From Thiohalocapsa marina (GTDB lineage: Bacteria > Pseudomonadota > Gammaproteobacteria > Chromatiales > Chromatiaceae), in assembly GCF_008632335.1 (NCBI RefSeq), contig NZ_VWXX01000010.1, positions 32,777-96,776 on the forward strand: 64,000 bases of DNA, written 5' to 3'. Of the stretch, positions 45,904 to 56,765 are shown one piece after another. The notes below the pieces were generated by a model. It had not been told where the DNA came from and ran no database searches. It saw only the letters and a program-made list of their open reading frames with translations. Numbering within the stretch: position 1 is the first letter of the stretch; every line of letters begins with the position of its first letter. The position numbers and the translations under genes were made by a program.

Positions 45904-46578
45904 ATGTTGCTGACCATTCCCAAGCTGTTGAACCAGGCCCAGCTGGACAAGATCGACCAGTTGCTGGACGGCGCCGAGTTCGTCGACGGCCGGCTTACCG
46001 CGGGTTTTGCCGCGGCCCGGGTGAAGCAGAACCAGGAGATGCGGCCGGATCCCGCACGCATGCAGACCCTGGTGCGCATCCTGATGGCCAGCCTCGGCCA
46101 CAACGAGACGTTTCGCTTCGGGGCGCTGCCGCACCGGGTGGCGGACCCGATCTTTGCGCGCTACCGGCCAGGCATGGCCTACGGCGATCATGTGGATGAT
46201 CCGATCATGGGCAGCACCGGACCGCGCTTTCGCACCGATGTCTCCATGACCCTGTTCCTGAGTCCGCCGGAGAGCTATGCAGGCGGCGAGCTGGTGATTC
46301 GGACCTCGTTCGGGACGCGCCAGGTGAAGCTGCCGGCGGGGGATGCGGTGATCTATCCATCCTCGAGCCTGCACCACGTGGCGGAGGTCACCGAGGGGCA
46401 GCGCACCGTGGCGCTGACCTGGATCCAGAGCTACGTGCGCGACCCCGCCCGCCGCGAGCTGCTGTACGAGCTGAACATGGCACGTGAACACCTGCTGAAA
46501 GAGGCGCCCGGGGAGGCGCACACCGGCCAGGTGGATCGCTCCTACGCAAACCTGATGCGCATGTGGAGCGAGTTGTAA
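45904..46578 (+). CDS. PiuC/YbiX-type Fe(II)/2-oxoglutarate dioxygenase (PKHD hydroxylase)
   Basis: 224 residues. The facial triad is HxD in YGDHVDDP (His 96, Asp 98) and a distal His in YPSSSLHHV (157), with the 2-oxoglutarate-binding Arg in QRTVALTWIQ (167). N-terminal LLTIPKLLN and C-terminal SYANLMRMWSEL complete the PiuC family. Homologues are linked to iron uptake. Immediately after it, on the other strand, are sufE and an IscA-like gene, so the neighbourhood is iron-related. Confidence 0.93.
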   Translation: MLLTIPKLLNQAQLDKIDQLLDGAEFVDGRLTAGFAAARVKQNQEMRPDPARMQTLVRILMASLGHNETFRFGALPHRVADPIFARYRPGMAYGDHVDDPIMGSTGPRFRTDVSMTLFLSPPESYAGGELVIRTSFGTRQVKLPAGDAVIYPSSSLHHVAEVTEGQRTVALTWIQSYVRDPARRELLYELNMAREHLLKEAPGEAHTGQVDRSYANLMRMWSEL

Positions 46579-46579
46579 G

Positions 46580-47002
46580 CTAGGCCGCGGCGCGGGCCGC
46601 CTGCTGCTTCATCTTGTTTACGATGGCATAGACGCCAACGTGGCGGTTGGGGCTCAGGTGCTCTTCCAGCCGCAGTCCCTCGAACAGGGCATCGACATCG
46701 GCGGCGTCCACCTCGTCGGCGGTCTTGCCGTCGAACAGGCCCACCAGCAGGGCGACCACGCCCTTGATGATGGCGGTATCGCAGTCACCCTGGAAATGCA
46801 GCTGCCGACTGCCCTCCATGGGCCGGGCGGTGACGTGCACGGTGCTCATGCACTCCATGACCCGGTTGGCGTCGATCTTGTCTGCAGGGTCCATCGCCGG
46901 CAGGCGCTCGCCAAGTTCCATCAGGTACTCGTAGCGCTGGTCCCAGTCGCCGAGGAGGTCGAAGGTGTCGATGATGTCGCCGATTTCATCGCGGGTGGTC
47001 AT
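46580..47002 (-). CDS. sufE: SufE-family cysteine desulfuration protein
   Basis: 140 residues from ATG 47002 (GAGGAG upstream). SufE takes sulfur from a cysteine desulfurase such as SufS on a conserved Cys. Here Cys 51 sits in RVMECMSTVHVTA, at the same position as in E. coli SufE, and LHFQGDCDTAIIKGVVALLVGLFDG follows. It stands apart from a suf operon, next to an A-type carrier, as in many gammaproteobacteria. Confidence 0.9.
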   Translation of the reverse strand: MTTRDEIGDIIDTFDLLGDWDQRYEYLMELGERLPAMDPADKIDANRVMECMSTVHVTARPMEGSRQLHFQGDCDTAIIKGVVALLVGLFDGKTADEVDAADVDALFEGLRLEEHLSPNRHVGVYAIVNKMKQQAARAAA

Positions 47003-47075
47003 GCTGGCTCCTCTGGCCGGATCCGCTGGCTTGCTTGTCTGACTGTCTTCCCTGGCCGACCGGCTGGCATGGCGC

Positions 47076-47402
47076 TCAGACGCTGAACGACTCGCCGCAG
47101 CCGCAGGCATCCTTGACATTGGGATTGCGAAATTCGAAGCCCTGGTTCAGCAGGCTGGACTTGACGAAATCCACCTCCATGCCGTCGATCATCGGCAGGC
47201 TGGCCTGGTCCACCACGACCTTGACGCCGTGGCTCTCGAACACCTGGTCGCCGTCGTCCAGTTCGTCAGCGTAGTCGACGACGTAGGCGAAGCCAGTACA
47301 TCCGCTCTTCTTGGTGCCGATGCGCAGGCCAAGCCCGTGGCCGCGCTTGCCGAGCATGGCGCCGACGTGGGTGGCGGCGGCATCGGTGAGTGTCACTGCC
47401 AT
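47076..47402 (-). CDS. A-type iron-sulfur carrier (IscA/SufA/ErpA family)
   Basis: 108 residues, the usual length. The three cluster-binding cysteines are in GCTGFAY (Cys 35) and DACGCGESF (Cys 100 and 102). It delivers Fe-S clusters to apoproteins. The sequence alone does not separate IscA, SufA and ErpA; the neighbouring sufE favours a Suf-type setting. 73 bp upstream of sufE on the same strand. Confidence 0.95.
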   Translation of the reverse strand: MAVTLTDAAATHVGAMLGKRGHGLGLRIGTKKSGCTGFAYVVDYADELDDGDQVFESHGVKVVVDQASLPMIDGMEVDFVKSSLLNQGFEFRNPNVKDACGCGESFSV

Positions 47403-47585
47403 GGTATTGCTCCTGAAGAATCTGTGTGGAACCGGTATCGGCTGTGAACGGTGCCGTCTGCAGTTGGCGCCGTTGCCCGATGGTGCATCCTGATGATGCG
47501 ATCCTTGCCGGGAGATGCCGTTTCCCGGCCGGATTTCAAGCGCGCGATGATGCCGTCGGAGCCGATCTTGCGCCAGGTTCGCAGG

Positions 47586-48287
47586 TCAGTGCCGCTGCCC
47601 GCTGGCGACGCCGCCAGTGTGCGTCGACATGTCCATCAGGCCGCGCATCAGGGTCGCGCGCTGTTGCAGGTCCACCGTCTCGATCAGCGCCTGCTTGTCG
47701 CCGGCACCCAGGGGCAAGTGGGCGCAGAGCAGGTTGATCAGATCGGTATCGGCCATCTGGCCGATGTCGTCCCAGGGCACCTCCACCCGGCGGTGCTCAC
47801 AGAAGGCGCGCAGGGAGCCCATGAAGGCGTCGCGGTCGCTCATGGGCTGCGCGGCGGGCGCGTAATCGGCGGCAAAGCGCACCCAGCTGGGACGCACGCG
47901 CCGATAGCCGTCGCGGGGGGCGAGTTCCGCCTCGATCTCGAACCGGCACAGGCCGGTGAGCACCAGCACGATGCGGCCGTCGTTCGTCTCGCTGTAGGAG
48001 GTGATGCGCCCGGCGCAGCCGATGCGATACAGGTCGGGTTCCTGGTCGTCGGCCGGGGAGGCGTCGTCGTCGGGCCGGGCCTGTGTTGGCGACTGGATGG
48101 GCGTCTGGGGCTGTACCATGCCGATCAAGTGATCGCCGGCCAGCGCGGCCTGTACCATGTTGAGGTAGCGTGGCTCGAAGATGTTCAGCGGCAGTTGCAC
48201 GCCGGGCATGACCACCGCGCCGCTCAGCGGAAACACGGGCAGTTCGGGTGGCAGATCGCTGAACTGGGGAAGAAACGGGTTTTTCAC
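47586..48287 (-). CDS. Lon N-terminal (substrate-binding) domain protein
   Basis: 233 residues, probable GTG start. LPVFPLSGAVVMPGVQLPLNIFEPRYLNMVQ is the opening of the LAN/Lon N-terminal fold; an internal linker (about residues 62-82, Pro/Asp/Gln-rich) divides it. No ATPase or protease domain is present, as in many single-domain Lon-N proteins of bacteria, whose function is not known. Divergent from the helical-repeat gene. Confidence 0.92.
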   Translation of the reverse strand: MKNPFLPQFSDLPPELPVFPLSGAVVMPGVQLPLNIFEPRYLNMVQAALAGDHLIGMVQPQTPIQSPTQARPDDDASPADDQEPDLYRIGCAGRITSYSETNDGRIVLVLTGLCRFEIEAELAPRDGYRRVRPSWVRFAADYAPAAQPMSDRDAFMGSLRAFCEHRRVEVPWDDIGQMADTDLINLLCAHLPLGAGDKQALIETVDLQQRATLMRGLMDMSTHTGGVASGQRH

Positions 48288-48503
48288 TCTGGGATCTCCG
48301 TTGGATCACCTAGGAAATGCTGAATCTGGCCAGGAGGCCGATGGGTCAGTGTCTTTCTAGCTCGATCCGGCGACGGGATCGTAGGCATTGATCGCATTGT
48401 GGCATACAGGTTGGCATCGTGACATTGCCGGCGCTGCGCTACACTTGACCGCTGTGTTGCAGCCCAATCATCTCCACAAGATGGGTCGATTGGGGGATCG
48501 ATC

Positions 48504-48545
48504 AAACCAATGCTGAAAAACCAATACCGATAAACCAATACCGAG
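48504..48545 (+). repeat. 14-bp tandem repeat, three copies, ahead of the helical-repeat gene
   Basis: AAACCAATGCTGAA (48504-48517), AAACCAATACCGAT (48518-48531) and AAACCAATACCGAG (48532-48545) follow each other with a 14-bp period. The third copy ends in the ribosome binding site GAGGA of the gene at 48556. Confidence 0.9.
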
Positions 48546-48555
48546 GACGATGCCG

Positions 48556-50910
48556 ATGGCGACCAAAGAAGAACTCCAGGCCCGCGAGGCAGACTGCAGC
48601 AGCGCCGCGGACTTTGCCGCCCTGGCCCGGGATGTGGGCGCGCTGGATGCGGATTACGCCAGGTCGCTGCTGGAGAAGGCGGAGATGCAATGCCAGATGC
48701 CGCTGGACTACATCGCCACCGCCGAGGCAGCCGTCGCCCTCGGCCATGTCGATCATGCCAAGGACCTGTACGAGCAGGCCGAGGATGCCTGCTTCGAGTC
48801 CATGGAGTTCGCCGCCTTGGGCGCCAGCCTGGCGCGTACCGGCTCCGATGTCGACAAGGGGCGCGAGATGCTGGAAAAGGCCGCCGGCGAGGCCTCGAAG
48901 CTGAACGAACTGCTGACCATCTCCGGCTACGCCAGGGAGGCCCTGGGCGACGAGGCGCTAGCCGCCGCTCTGCTGGCCAAGGTCGAGGAAAAGGCGAAGA
49001 CGCTGGACGACTATCTCGATCTGGTCAAGACGCTGAAGGCGGAGGGCGCCGATGAGGCCGCGGCCCAGTTCTATGCCAAGGCAGCGCGTTACTGCGACGA
49101 CCTGGACGCCACGGTGGCCTACGCCCGGGGCTATCAGGACCTGCTCGGCGACGCTGCCGGGGCGAAGAAGGTGCTGGAGGACGCCGAGACCGACTGCCAG
49201 TTCCCCAAGGACTTCGCCGCGCTGGCAACCGGCTTCAAGGAATTGCTGGGTGACCAGGCCAAGGTGGCCGATCTGATGGAGCAGGCCGGCGAGTTCGCCA
49301 TGAGCGGCGAGGAGTTCCTGGACCTGGCCCGGGGCTACTGGAACCTGCTGGCAGACAAGGACAAGGCGGTGGAGGCGTTCGAACAGGCCCTGCCCGACAC
49401 CAACGACAAGGCGCAGCTGATGGAGCTGGCGGGCTTCATCGCCGGCCAGGTGCAGGCGCCGGAACTGGCCAGGCAGTTCTATGCCAAGGCGGAGTCGAAG
49501 ATGACCGCCGCCCCCGAGCGCCTGAAGCTGGCCGAGGCGGTGATCAGCGACACCGGCGACAAGGCCCTGGCCGGCGAGATCTACGCCCGCGCCGCCGAGG
49601 CGCTGACCCAGCCCAATGACCTGATGTCGGTGGCCGCCAGTGTCGCCGACCGCCTCGGTGACAAGGCCACGGCGGCACAGATCTACCGCAAGGCCATGCA
49701 GGCCATGAGCGATCTCGGGCAGTACTTCAAGCTGCTCGAGGCGGTGGACGAGAAACTCGGCGACAAGGCCTTCGCGCGCGAGGTGCTGGCCAGCGCTGCC
49801 GGCACCGCCTCGGGCACGCCGGAACTGCTGGACGTGACCAGTCGCACCATCCGTGTGCTGGACGACAGGGACGCGGCGCGGCCGAGCCTGGCCGCTGCCG
49901 AGGAACAGGTGACCTCTGTCGGCGAGATGAAAAACGTGGTGGCGCTGGTGCGCGAGCATTACGCCGCGGATGCCGAGTGGGTCGCGGTGGTGGAGGAGAA
50001 GCTGGCCCGCCGCGAGGCCAACCAGGCCAAGTACGCTGTGTTCCAGGACCGCGAGAAGCAGGCCGTCTCCAGCGTCAAGATCATGCACCTGGCCGATGCC
50101 GTGATGGCGGAACTGGACGACAAGTTCTACGCGAAGAAACTGCTGGTAGACGCCCAGAAGAAGCTGGAAGACGAGGGCTGGGATTTCTCCAAGGTCAGGC
50201 GGCTGGTAGCGGGGGTGGGGCAGCACCTGCAGGACACCGACTGGGCGCAGCGCCTGATCAAGGACGCCGCGGCACGCATGCAGGGCTTTGCCGGTGTCGC
50301 CAGCGTGGCCGAGTCCGCCGCCCAGCTGTTGCCGGACGCGGACACCGCCAGGGCCACCGTGCAAGAGCTACTCGCGGACTGGGGCGCGCGGCTGGACGGG
50401 CTGGCGGACAAGTCCGCCTATGACTACAGCAAGCTGGCGGCGGTGAAGGGACGTCTGCTGGGCGACACCGAGGCCGCCGCGGCGGACCTGGACCAGGCCG
50501 CAACCCTGGCTGAAACCGAGGTCAAGTCCGCGGGGAACGGGTCAGGGGCGCCGATGTTCGCCGAGCTGGCGCGGGTCGCGCGGGAGCTGGGGCTTGAGGA
50601 CAGGGCGCAGACGCTGCTCGGCCGCGCCCGCGACTGCTGCGGCGGCTCCGCCCGTGAGGCCCGTGCACTGGCCAGCCGTCTGCTGGAGGACGGCTTCGAC
50701 CGGGAGCAGGTGAAACAGCTCTTTGGCGAGCTCAAGGGGCGCATGGCCGACAGCGCGCAGCGTCTCGGCTGGAGCGAATCCATCGTCGACCTGTTCGGCG
50801 ATCGCGCCTGGGCGGGCAATGAACTGGCTGAACTCGAGACCCAGGTCGAAGACGCCCTGCGGCCGCTGGTGCGCAAGGTGCGCCAGCGCCGGGTGGGCCG
50901 CGCAGCCTGA
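48556..50910 (+). CDS. Large alpha-helical repeat protein (TPR/HEAT-like)
   Basis: 784 residues from ATG 48556 (GAGGA eight bases upstream; ATG 48550 is too close to it). No signal peptide or membrane helix. Almost the whole chain is made of roughly 30-36-residue helical repeats in which a small residue, a conserved Ala-Leu pattern and a turn recur (LARDVGALDADYARSLLEKAEMQ; FAALGASLARTGSDVDKGREMLEKAA; LATGFKELLGDQAKVADLMEQA, all abbreviated here as ALxxxxGDxxxAxxLxxKA). This makes a curved solenoid likely, hence protein-protein binding. No catalytic motif or family was recognised. It stands alone between divergent and convergent genes. Confidence 0.8.
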   Translation: MATKEELQAREADCSSAADFAALARDVGALDADYARSLLEKAEMQCQMPLDYIATAEAAVALGHVDHAKDLYEQAEDACFESMEFAALGASLARTGSDVDKGREMLEKAAGEASKLNELLTISGYAREALGDEALAAALLAKVEEKAKTLDDYLDLVKTLKAEGADEAAAQFYAKAARYCDDLDATVAYARGYQDLLGDAAGAKKVLEDAETDCQFPKDFAALATGFKELLGDQAKVADLMEQAGEFAMSGEEFLDLARGYWNLLADKDKAVEAFEQALPDTNDKAQLMELAGFIAGQVQAPELARQFYAKAESKMTAAPERLKLAEAVISDTGDKALAGEIYARAAEALTQPNDLMSVAASVADRLGDKATAAQIYRKAMQAMSDLGQYFKLLEAVDEKLGDKAFAREVLASAAGTASGTPELLDVTSRTIRVLDDRDAARPSLAAAEEQVTSVGEMKNVVALVREHYAADAEWVAVVEEKLARREANQAKYAVFQDREKQAVSSVKIMHLADAVMAELDDKFYAKKLLVDAQKKLEDEGWDFSKVRRLVAGVGQHLQDTDWAQRLIKDAAARMQGFAGVASVAESAAQLLPDADTARATVQELLADWGARLDGLADKSAYDYSKLAAVKGRLLGDTEAAAADLDQAATLAETEVKSAGNGSGAPMFAELARVARELGLEDRAQTLLGRARDCCGGSAREARALASRLLEDGFDREQVKQLFGELKGRMADSAQRLGWSESIVDLFGDRAWAGNELAELETQVEDALRPLVRKVRQRRVGRAA

Positions 50911-50934
50911 CCAGCCCCCCGAACCGACCGCGCT

Positions 50935-51792
<858 letters not shown>

Positions 51793-51950
51793 GCCTGCTC
51801 CCATGTTGCCCGCGTCGATTGATTGCAAAGGGTGGCATGGTACCGCCGGTGCGTGTGGTTGCAACAGCCGGAAGCGGGCTGCGCGGCCGGAGCTTGTGGC
51901 GGGCTCTGCTAAACTGGAGTCTTAAGTCCTGACCAACGCCGGATCCATCA

Positions 51951-52814
51951 TTGCGTATTACCGCCGTCTTCTTCGCCTATCTCTTTGCCTGTCTGCTGCT
52001 CGCCGCGCTGCTGACCTACCCGCTGATGCAGACGGGCTGGCTCGACTACCCGCCCCAGCGGGTCATGGGACGACTGGCGCAGGTGTTCATCCTGCTCGGG
52101 TTGTGGCCCTTTCTGAAGGCGCTGCGGCTGGACAACTGGCCCGCGCTGGGGTTCGGTCTCCCGCGTCGGGCCTTTGTCGCTACCATCTGGCGGGGATGGC
52201 TGATCGGTGTCGCCATCCTGCTGGCGCTCATCGCCGCGCTGCTGTGGCTGCAGGTCCGCGTGCCGGACCTGCCGGAGCAGGACCTGTATGCAAAGCTCGC
52301 CAGTCGCGTGCTGTCGGCGCTGGTGGCCGGGCTGCTGATCGGGCTGCTGGAGGAGAGCTTCTTCCGGGGCGCCCTGTTCGGTGCCGTTCGCCAACGCAAC
52401 GGCGTGCGGGCGGCCATCGTCTGGTCCGCACTGCTGTACGCGTTGCTGCACTTCATGAAGCCCCACGGCCTGCCGGCGGACATGGCCTTCGACTGGTCCG
52501 GCACCTGGACCATGTTCAGCGGGGTGTTTGTGGATGTGTTCCAGTGGCGCCACCTGAGCTCGATGGTGGCGCTGTTCATGGTCGGCGTGTTCCTGGCCCT
52601 GGTGCGCGAGCGCACCGGCCATATCGGCTGGGGCATCGGCCTGCATGCGGGCTGGGTGTTCGTGATCCAGGTCTCGCGCCGCCTGACCGACGACAACGAC
52701 GCCGCCTCGCTGGCCTTCCTGGTGGGTGACTACGACGGCATCATCGGCTGGCTAGCCGCCGCGTGGGTCGGCCTGCTGGCCCTGCTGTACTGGCGGTTCA
52801 GCCGGCCGCGCTGA
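51951..52814 (+). CDS. CPBP-family intramembrane metalloprotease (Rce1-like)
   Basis: 287 residues from a TTG start. About eight hydrophobic segments. The CPBP motifs are motif 1 LLEESFFRG (Glu 134, Glu 135, Arg 139), motif 2 LLYALLHFM, and a third His in HAGWVF. These match the Rce1/abortive-infection-type membrane proteases; bacterial relatives have been linked to bacteriocin maturation or immunity, but most are untested. Its substrate is unknown here. Confidence 0.92.
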   Translation: MRITAVFFAYLFACLLLAALLTYPLMQTGWLDYPPQRVMGRLAQVFILLGLWPFLKALRLDNWPALGFGLPRRAFVATIWRGWLIGVAILLALIAALLWLQVRVPDLPEQDLYAKLASRVLSALVAGLLIGLLEESFFRGALFGAVRQRNGVRAAIVWSALLYALLHFMKPHGLPADMAFDWSGTWTMFSGVFVDVFQWRHLSSMVALFMVGVFLALVRERTGHIGWGIGLHAGWVFVIQVSRRLTDDNDAASLAFLVGDYDGIIGWLAAAWVGLLALLYWRFSRPR

Positions 52815-52817
52815 GGC

Positions 52818-54653
52818 TCACACCAGCGGCCTGGGTTTCTCCGCGCTGGCCGCCGGCTCCGGCGGCAGCGCACACTGATCGCGGCAGCCGAACCAGAGCA
52901 CCTGTTCGCCGGACTCCGCCTTCCAGGGCTTGTCGGCCTCGATCAGCCGGACCTGCTTGCGCGGACCGATCACCAGCACCGGGATGGCCTCCGGCGGCAG
53001 CGTGGCACGCAGTCGCTCCACAGCGAAGGCATCGGTGATGCCGGTGCAATGGAACCCCCAGCCCTGGTACCAGTGGCGTTGCAGGTCCTCGTAGCGGACC
53101 TGCGCGGCAAGGGCGTGGCGGCCGCGGGCGGCGGGCGCCGGCCGGCGCGCGCGGGAGACCTCGTCCTCCGCCAGCTGGAACACCTGCTGCCGGCCCAGCT
53201 CGGGTGCGAAGTGGGCGCAGACCAGGGCGTTGTAGGCATCATTGCCGGTGGCGGCCAGCAGGCTGCCGTAGGCGCCCAGCTCCAGCGACACCTCGGCCTG
53301 CTCCGACAGCAATTCGCCGAAGAACACCGGCACCCCCGCCAGGCGCGCCGCCCGCAGCCGGTGCCAGGCATTGTCGGCCACTACCACCGGCACCTGTTGC
53401 TGGTGCAGTGCCACCGCCAGGCCGCTGCTCCAGGCGGTGGCGCCGGCGATGATCAGACCGCCCCGCCGGCTGGCGCTGAGCCCCAGCCGCCGCGCCAGCC
53501 AACCCAGGGTGAAGCCGTGCAGCACGACGGTGCTCAGGATCAGCGCGAACACCAGTGGCAGCAGCTGCTCGGCGCCGGCAAGGCCCCGGGCGGCCAGGGC
53601 CGGACCGAAGACCCCAGCCACCGCCGCGGCGACGATGCCGCGCGGGGCGATCCAGCCCACCAGCAGCCGCTCTTGCCAGGTCATGTCCGTGCCCAGGGTG
53701 GCCAGCCAGACCGCTGCCGGCCGCACCAGGAAGATCACCGCGCCGATCAGCGCCAGGCTGCGCCAGTCCAGCGCCGACAGGATGGCCGGATCCAGGTCCG
53801 CGGTGAGCACCAAAAAGACGATGGACACCAGGATGACGGCGATGTCTTCCTTGAACCGCCGCAATTCGCCGATGCTGGGCAGGTTCATGTTGCCGAGGAC
53901 GATGCCCATCACGGTGGCCGCGATCAGTCCGGCCTCCTCCAGCACCAGATTGGACAGGGCGTAGGCCCCCAGGGCCGCCGCCAGCGCCACCGGCCCCTTC
54001 AGATACTCCGCCACCAGGCCGGCGAGGAAGGCGCGGCCGAGCAGCCAGCCGCCGACCCCGCCGAGCAGCACCGCCACGCCGACGCCGGCGGCCAGGTGCA
54101 GCAGGGTGCCGCCCAGCTGGCCCGCACCGGCGCCGACGAAATAATCGAACATGACCACCACCAGCACGGCGCCGACCGGATCGTTGACGATGCCCTCCCA
54201 TTTCAGCACCGAGGCCGGTCGCCGATTCAGCCGCGCCTGGCGCAGTAACGGCAGGATCACCGTGGGGCCGGTGACCACGGCAATGGCGCCGAAGATGAGC
54301 GCCACCGGCCACGACAGCCCGGCGATCAGATGCGCGGCCAGGGCAGCGAACGCCAGCACCAGCAGCACGGACACCGACACCAGCCGCCGCACCGCCGACG
54401 CCGCCTGGCGCAGTTCCGCCAGCCGCAGCGACAGCCCGCCCTCGAACAGGATCGCCGCCACCGCCAGCTTGATCAGCGGTTGATAGGTCTCGCCCAGGGC
54501 CTCGCTGGGCCGCAGCAGGCCGAGGACGGGGCCGATGACCAGGCCGCACAGCGCCAGCAGCACGATGGACGGGATCTGAAGCCGCCAGCCGAGCCACTGG
54601 GCGCCGATGCCGACCACCACCAGCAAGGCGAGGATTTCAGCAAGATGGTTCAT
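52818..54653 (-). CDS. Cation:proton antiporter, CPA1 type with C-terminal regulatory domain
   Basis: 611 residues. About twelve membrane helices up to residue 400, with FEGGLSLR, FGAIAVVTGPTVILPLL, and the ion-binding NDPVGAVLVVV (Asn-Asp pair). A C-terminal soluble part resembles a Rossmann TrkA-N domain (RGGLIIAGATAWSSGLAVAL, VVVADNAWHRL), suggesting nucleotide control. Likely Na+/H+ or K+/H+ exchange for pH or salt balance. Convergent with the CPBP gene (3 bp apart). Confidence 0.93.
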   Translation of the reverse strand: MNHLAEILALLVVVGIGAQWLGWRLQIPSIVLLALCGLVIGPVLGLLRPSEALGETYQPLIKLAVAAILFEGGLSLRLAELRQAASAVRRLVSVSVLLVLAFAALAAHLIAGLSWPVALIFGAIAVVTGPTVILPLLRQARLNRRPASVLKWEGIVNDPVGAVLVVVMFDYFVGAGAGQLGGTLLHLAAGVGVAVLLGGVGGWLLGRAFLAGLVAEYLKGPVALAAALGAYALSNLVLEEAGLIAATVMGIVLGNMNLPSIGELRRFKEDIAVILVSIVFLVLTADLDPAILSALDWRSLALIGAVIFLVRPAAVWLATLGTDMTWQERLLVGWIAPRGIVAAAVAGVFGPALAARGLAGAEQLLPLVFALILSTVVLHGFTLGWLARRLGLSASRRGGLIIAGATAWSSGLAVALHQQQVPVVVADNAWHRLRAARLAGVPVFFGELLSEQAEVSLELGAYGSLLAATGNDAYNALVCAHFAPELGRQQVFQLAEDEVSRARRPAPAARGRHALAAQVRYEDLQRHWYQGWGFHCTGITDAFAVERLRATLPPEAIPVLVIGPRKQVRLIEADKPWKAESGEQVLWFGCRDQCALPPEPAASAEKPRPLV

Positions 54654-54825
54654 GTCCCTTGACTATAGCGGGTCCGCGCCTTTCCTCTTGGTCCAGCCCG
54701 CAAAAAGGATGGGCCCGATGCAACTACCCTACCGAGCGGAGCACCGGGCCAGACACACGGGCAGGGCGCCTGGGCCGAGGGGTATACAATTGCGCGATCG
54801 CCACAAGAACGACGAGGAGAGGGCC

Positions 54826-56661
54826 GTGAGTCACTGGTCGGAAGATCTGGTTTCCATCGAGCAGGCACGCACGCTCGATGGCCTGTTTCATCAGCGGGTG
54901 AAGCGCTCGCCGGAACGCATCGCCTACCGCTGGTTCGACCGCGAACGCAACGACTGGCAGACGCTGAGCTGGCGCGAGGCGGGCGAGCAGGTGTCCCGCT
55001 GGCGCAGTGCCCTGGCGGCGGAGGGGCTTGCGGTGGGCGATCGCGTCGCGATCCTGCTGCGCAACTGCCCGGAATGGCTGCTGTTCGACCAGGCGGCCCT
55101 GTCGCTCGGCCTGGTGACAGTGCCGCTGTACACCGATGACCGCGCGGACAGCGCTGCGTACATCCTGGCGGATGCGGCGGTCAAGCTGCTGCTGATCCAG
55201 GATGCCGGACGCTGGAAACGGCTGGCGCCGGTCATCGGCGACGCCCCCTGGCCGCAGCGGGTGGTGATCCTGGATGGCCGTGAGACCACCGGGGAGGCAA
55301 CCAGGCATGCAGCGGCCGCGACCGATCCGCGGGTGGTCATTGCGCGCGACTGGCTGCCCGCCCCTGGGGCGCCCGCGCCCCAGCGCAACGCCGACGGCGA
55401 TGCCCTGGCCACCATCGTCTACACCTCCGGCACGACCGGGCGCCCCAAGGGCGTGATGCTGAGCCATCGCAACATCCTCAGCAACGCCCACGGGGCGCTG
55501 ACGCTGATCGATGTCTATCAGCAGGACGAGTTCCTGTCGTTCCTGCCGTTGTCGCACATGCTGGAGCGCACCGGCAGCTACTATCTGCCGATGATGGCCG
55601 GCGCCACGGTGGCCTTTGCCCGGTCCGTCGGACAATTGGGCGAAGACCTGCAGACCATCCGGCCCAGCGTCATGATCGCCGTGCCGCGGGTGTTCGAGCG
55701 GGTGCATCAGCGCATTGCCGATCAGCTTGCGGCCCGGCCGGCGCCGGTGCGCTGGCTGTTTGCGCTGGCGGTGAAGGTCGGCGGGATGCAGTTCGAGCGT
55801 GCCCAGGGCCGCCGGGGCTGGCATCCGCTGCTGCTGTTGTGGCCGTTGCTGCGGCGCAAGGTCGCACGGCCCGTGATGGACAAGCTGGGCGGGCGCATGC
55901 GCGCGGCGGTGAGCGGTGGCGCGCCCCTGCCGCCAGAGGTGGCGCGGGTGTTCATTGGTCTAGGGCTGCCGTTGCTGCAAGGCTACGGCCTCACCGAGAC
56001 CAGCCCGGTCATCGCCGTGAATCCGCTGGAGGACAACCGGCCGCAAAGCGTCGGTGTACTGCTGCGCGGCATCCAGGCGCGCATCGGTGCCGATGACGAA
56101 CTGCAGGTGAAGGGGCCGGGCAACATGCTTGGCTACTGGAACAACCACGCGGCCACGGCCAAGGTTCTGGACGCCGAGGGCTGGTTCAGCACCGGCGACC
56201 AGGCGCGCATCGACGGTCGGCACCTGTACATCACCGGCCGCATCAAGGACATCCTGGTGTTGTCCAACGGCGAGAAGGTGCCGCCGGCAGACATGGAGAT
56301 GGCCATTGCGCTCGACCCGGTCTTCGAGCAAGTGCTGGTGGTGGGGGAGGGGCGCTCCTACCTCACCGCGCTGGCGGTGCTGAATTCGGACCTGTGGCCG
56401 GGGCTGGCCGTGGAGTACGGCCTCGACCCCGGGCGGGCGGAGAGCCTGCGGGCGTCGGATCTGATCAAGGACATGCTCCGCCGCATCCGCGATGCCCTGG
56501 CGGATTTTCCCGGCTACGCCAAGGTGCGCCGGGTCACCCTGACGCTGGAACCCTGGTCGGTGGAGAACGGCCTGATGACGCCGACGATGAAGGTCAAGCG
56601 CAACGCCGTCCTGGCGCGATACCAGGATGCGCTCGAGGCCATGTACGCCGATCCGCTGTAG
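54826..56661 (+). CDS. AMP-dependent long-chain acyl-CoA synthetase (FadD-like)
   Basis: 611 residues from GTG 54826, eight bases after GAGGAG. Adenylation motif TIVYTSGTTGRPKGVML (196-212), motif GYGLTETSPVI, TGDQARID and the hinge GRIKDILVLSNGEKV. The motifs are typical of acyl-CoA synthetases that activate fatty acids, with the shape of the AMP-binding long-chain group. The chain length is not predictable. No fad or lipid genes are adjacent. Confidence 0.93.
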   Translation: MSHWSEDLVSIEQARTLDGLFHQRVKRSPERIAYRWFDRERNDWQTLSWREAGEQVSRWRSALAAEGLAVGDRVAILLRNCPEWLLFDQAALSLGLVTVPLYTDDRADSAAYILADAAVKLLLIQDAGRWKRLAPVIGDAPWPQRVVILDGRETTGEATRHAAAATDPRVVIARDWLPAPGAPAPQRNADGDALATIVYTSGTTGRPKGVMLSHRNILSNAHGALTLIDVYQQDEFLSFLPLSHMLERTGSYYLPMMAGATVAFARSVGQLGEDLQTIRPSVMIAVPRVFERVHQRIADQLAARPAPVRWLFALAVKVGGMQFERAQGRRGWHPLLLLWPLLRRKVARPVMDKLGGRMRAAVSGGAPLPPEVARVFIGLGLPLLQGYGLTETSPVIAVNPLEDNRPQSVGVLLRGIQARIGADDELQVKGPGNMLGYWNNHAATAKVLDAEGWFSTGDQARIDGRHLYITGRIKDILVLSNGEKVPPADMEMAIALDPVFEQVLVVGEGRSYLTALAVLNSDLWPGLAVEYGLDPGRAESLRASDLIKDMLRRIRDALADFPGYAKVRRVTLTLEPWSVENGLMTPTMKVKRNAVLARYQDALEAMYADPL

Positions 56662-56765
56662 GGCCGCCGGTTGGGGCCGGCGACGCCCGCCTCCTGCTTG
56701 CCCGCCGGCCGCTCGCTGGTGGTCAGTTTTGGTCGGAGCGAGTCGGACAGCTGGCAGTCGGTTGG

